Shown here one piece after another: positions 63,046-64,000 of a stretch of 64,000 bases of DNA (positions within the stretch are counted from its first letter, which is position 1; every line of letters starts with the position of its first letter). Source of the stretch: Thermopolyspora flexuosa. Its GTDB lineage: Bacteria > Actinomycetota > Actinomycetes > Streptosporangiales > Streptosporangiaceae. The notes beneath the pieces were generated by a model. That model was given only the letters and a program-made list of their open reading frames with translations, had not been told where the DNA came from and made no database searches. The stretch is taken from positions 4,216,001 to 4,280,000 of the forward strand of contig NZ_VFPQ01000001.1 of NCBI RefSeq assembly GCF_006716785.1. The letters are read 5' to 3'. The translations under genes were made by a program, and so were the position numbers.

Positions 63046-63605
63046 GCGTCGAGTTCACGCTCACCGGCCGTAAGCTGCGGGGCCGCGAGAAGCACGAGTT
63101 CTTCCTCGTGCTCACCGGTACGGCAGGGCCGTACGGCGAGGCGACGGTCAGCGTGGGCGCCCTCTCCCGGCGGGCCGAGCTGTCCTGCCCGGCCCTGCCC
63201 GGGGCGTGGGTCGACCATCCCGGCGGCGATCCGCACGGGCTGATCCCCGTCGACGAGCGCACCCGGCTGGTCGTGGACGGCCGGCAGGCCGTACTCACCC
63301 AGAACCGGCGTGCCCTCAGCCGGGAGGGGCGTGCGCTGCGCATCGCCCTCGGCGAGCGCCGCTACGCCTACCTCGCCACCGGCACCGGCAAGGAGGAGCT
63401 CCGCGACGAGACGCGAGGTGCTCTCGTGCGGGTCCGCATCCCGCCGCGCGTCGAGCGCGTGTTCACCGTCCTCCCCGCGGCCGACCCCGTCGACGTCGCC
63501 CTCGCCCTCATCCTCCAGGGCGCCGACCTGCGCGCGCTCACCCTCACCCGCGCCGCGCTCACCGGCGCCCTCTCCTTCCTCGACACGGGCAGAGGAGAGG
63601 GCTGA
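63042..63605 (+). CDS. Small beta-rich protein of the type VII operon, unknown function
   Basis: Protein of 187 residues with many beta strands (MSVEFTLTGRKLRG; EFFLVLTGTAGPYG) and a helical end (PVDVALALILQGADLRALTL). Not recognised. Its ATG overlaps the stop of the chaperone-like gene, so both are made together. As the last gene of the operon it could be an immunity protein or a second chaperone. No secretion signal is visible, so it stays in the cytosol. Confidence 0.6.
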   Translation: MSVEFTLTGRKLRGREKHEFFLVLTGTAGPYGEATVSVGALSRRAELSCPALPGAWVDHPGGDPHGLIPVDERTRLVVDGRQAVLTQNRRALSREGRALRIALGERRYAYLATGTGKEELRDETRGALVRVRIPPRVERVFTVLPAADPVDVALALILQGADLRALTLTRAALTGALSFLDTGRGEG

Positions 63606-63682
63606 CGCAAGGCCGTCCCCGGCCGCGGTGTCGGCCACCGGACAGCGGCGGCGTGTCGGTGCCCGGCCCGCTCAGGCGGTCC

Positions 63683-64000
63683 TCATCCGGTCGCATGCTC
63701 CGCCACGCCGGTTCGTACGGCGGTCGCCACCACTGCGGTGTAGCGCATGGTGAACCCGCCCCCGAACGCGTCGATGGCGGCGCCGATGGCCGCGAGGAGG
63801 TTCCGCAGCGTGTCGGCGGGGAGCCGGGAGTGCACGGAATGGGTGGGCACCAGGTCGAGCCACTCGTCCCGGGTGTAGTGCCGCTCCCAGCCGAACCGCC
63901 ACTCCTCGGGCTCGCCGAACCCGCCCGCCCGGCGCAGGCCGTCGGCCGTCGTGTGGAAGAACGGCGTGTGCCCGCCGGAGACGGGCATCCACCGGCGAGG
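63683..64000 (-). CDS. SAM-dependent methyltransferase, C-terminal fragment
   Basis: The last 106 residues of a leftward gene whose start lies beyond the window. The segments EEWRFGWERHYTRDEWLDLVPTHS and AIGAAIDAFGGGFTMRYTAV are typical of the C-terminus of class I methyltransferases of the UbiE/type 11 group. The SAM-binding part is missing from the window, so substrate and class cannot be fixed. It converges on the type VII operon, 78 bases between stops. Confidence 0.65.
   Translation of the reverse strand, partial: PRRWMPVSGGHTPFFHTTADGLRRAGGFGEPEEWRFGWERHYTRDEWLDLVPTHSVHSRLPADTLRNLLAAIGAAIDAFGGGFTMRYTAVVATAVRTGVAEHATG

Overview
The window is very GC-rich DNA with dense, tightly packed genes, frequent GTG and TTG starts, ATGA or TGATG overlaps, and mycothiol, acyl-CoA carboxylase epsilon, WXG100 and Tad-pilus genes. 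This points to a filamentous, mycothiol-producing actinomycete. The Streptosporangiales are a plausible order, but that is inference. I see no rRNA, tRNA, CRISPR array or insertion sequence.

Layout. 1-8271: a cell-envelope block with a polyol-phosphate dehydrogenase (cut by the window edge), a nucleotidyltransferase, a CDP-alcohol phosphotransferase with a membrane partner, an IspD-SDR fusion, a family 2 glycosyltransferase and an LCP-type glycopolymer ligase. 8290-15414: a class IV aminotransferase homologue that has lost its PLP lysine, an XRE regulator beside an anti-sigma-type ATPase, a TetR regulator beside a CPBP membrane protease, and a NarL-type two-component pair. 15641-25000: acyl-CoA dehydrogenase, UDP-glucose dehydrogenase, a lipoprotein and membrane protein pair, purE-purK, GtrA and a DraK/DraR-like two-component pair. 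25118-32727: bacterioferritin and its ferredoxin under an iron box, mycothiol-dependent formaldehyde dehydrogenase, an adenylate cyclase, a PH-domain protein, birA and ppc. 32911-40484: acyl-CoA carboxylase beta and epsilon, a NYN nuclease, a GNAT enzyme, an Ada-AlkA fusion with Ogt, an unknown protein and a Methyltransf_19 enzyme.

40526-51707 is one long leftward Tad (tight adherence) pilus operon: CpaB, TadZ, TadA, TadB, TadC, pilin and three pseudopilins. It continues into a membrane-bound LysM-BTAD protein and two exported proteins.

52345-63605 is the most unusual part. A 1,974-residue EssC-type type VII secretion ATPase carries a ubiquitin-like start and an FHA domain. It also has a low-complexity stretch of about 165 residues between Walker A and Walker B of its only canonical motor module. 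It is followed by a 1.2 kb gene-poor gap, two WXG100-type genes around a small membrane protein, and a divergent operon encoding a putative secreted substrate, an EspG-like candidate chaperone and a small beta-rich protein. The window ends inside a SAM-dependent methyltransferase gene.

Regulatory sites that can be read directly include an IdeR/DmdR box before bfd, a DasR-type dre-like site between ppc and the carboxylase gene, GGTCAA direct repeats before draR, a 14-bp palindrome in the tetR/CPBP spacer, a 14-bp palindrome before the first WXG100 gene, two DnaA boxes before essC, and several stem-loop terminators.
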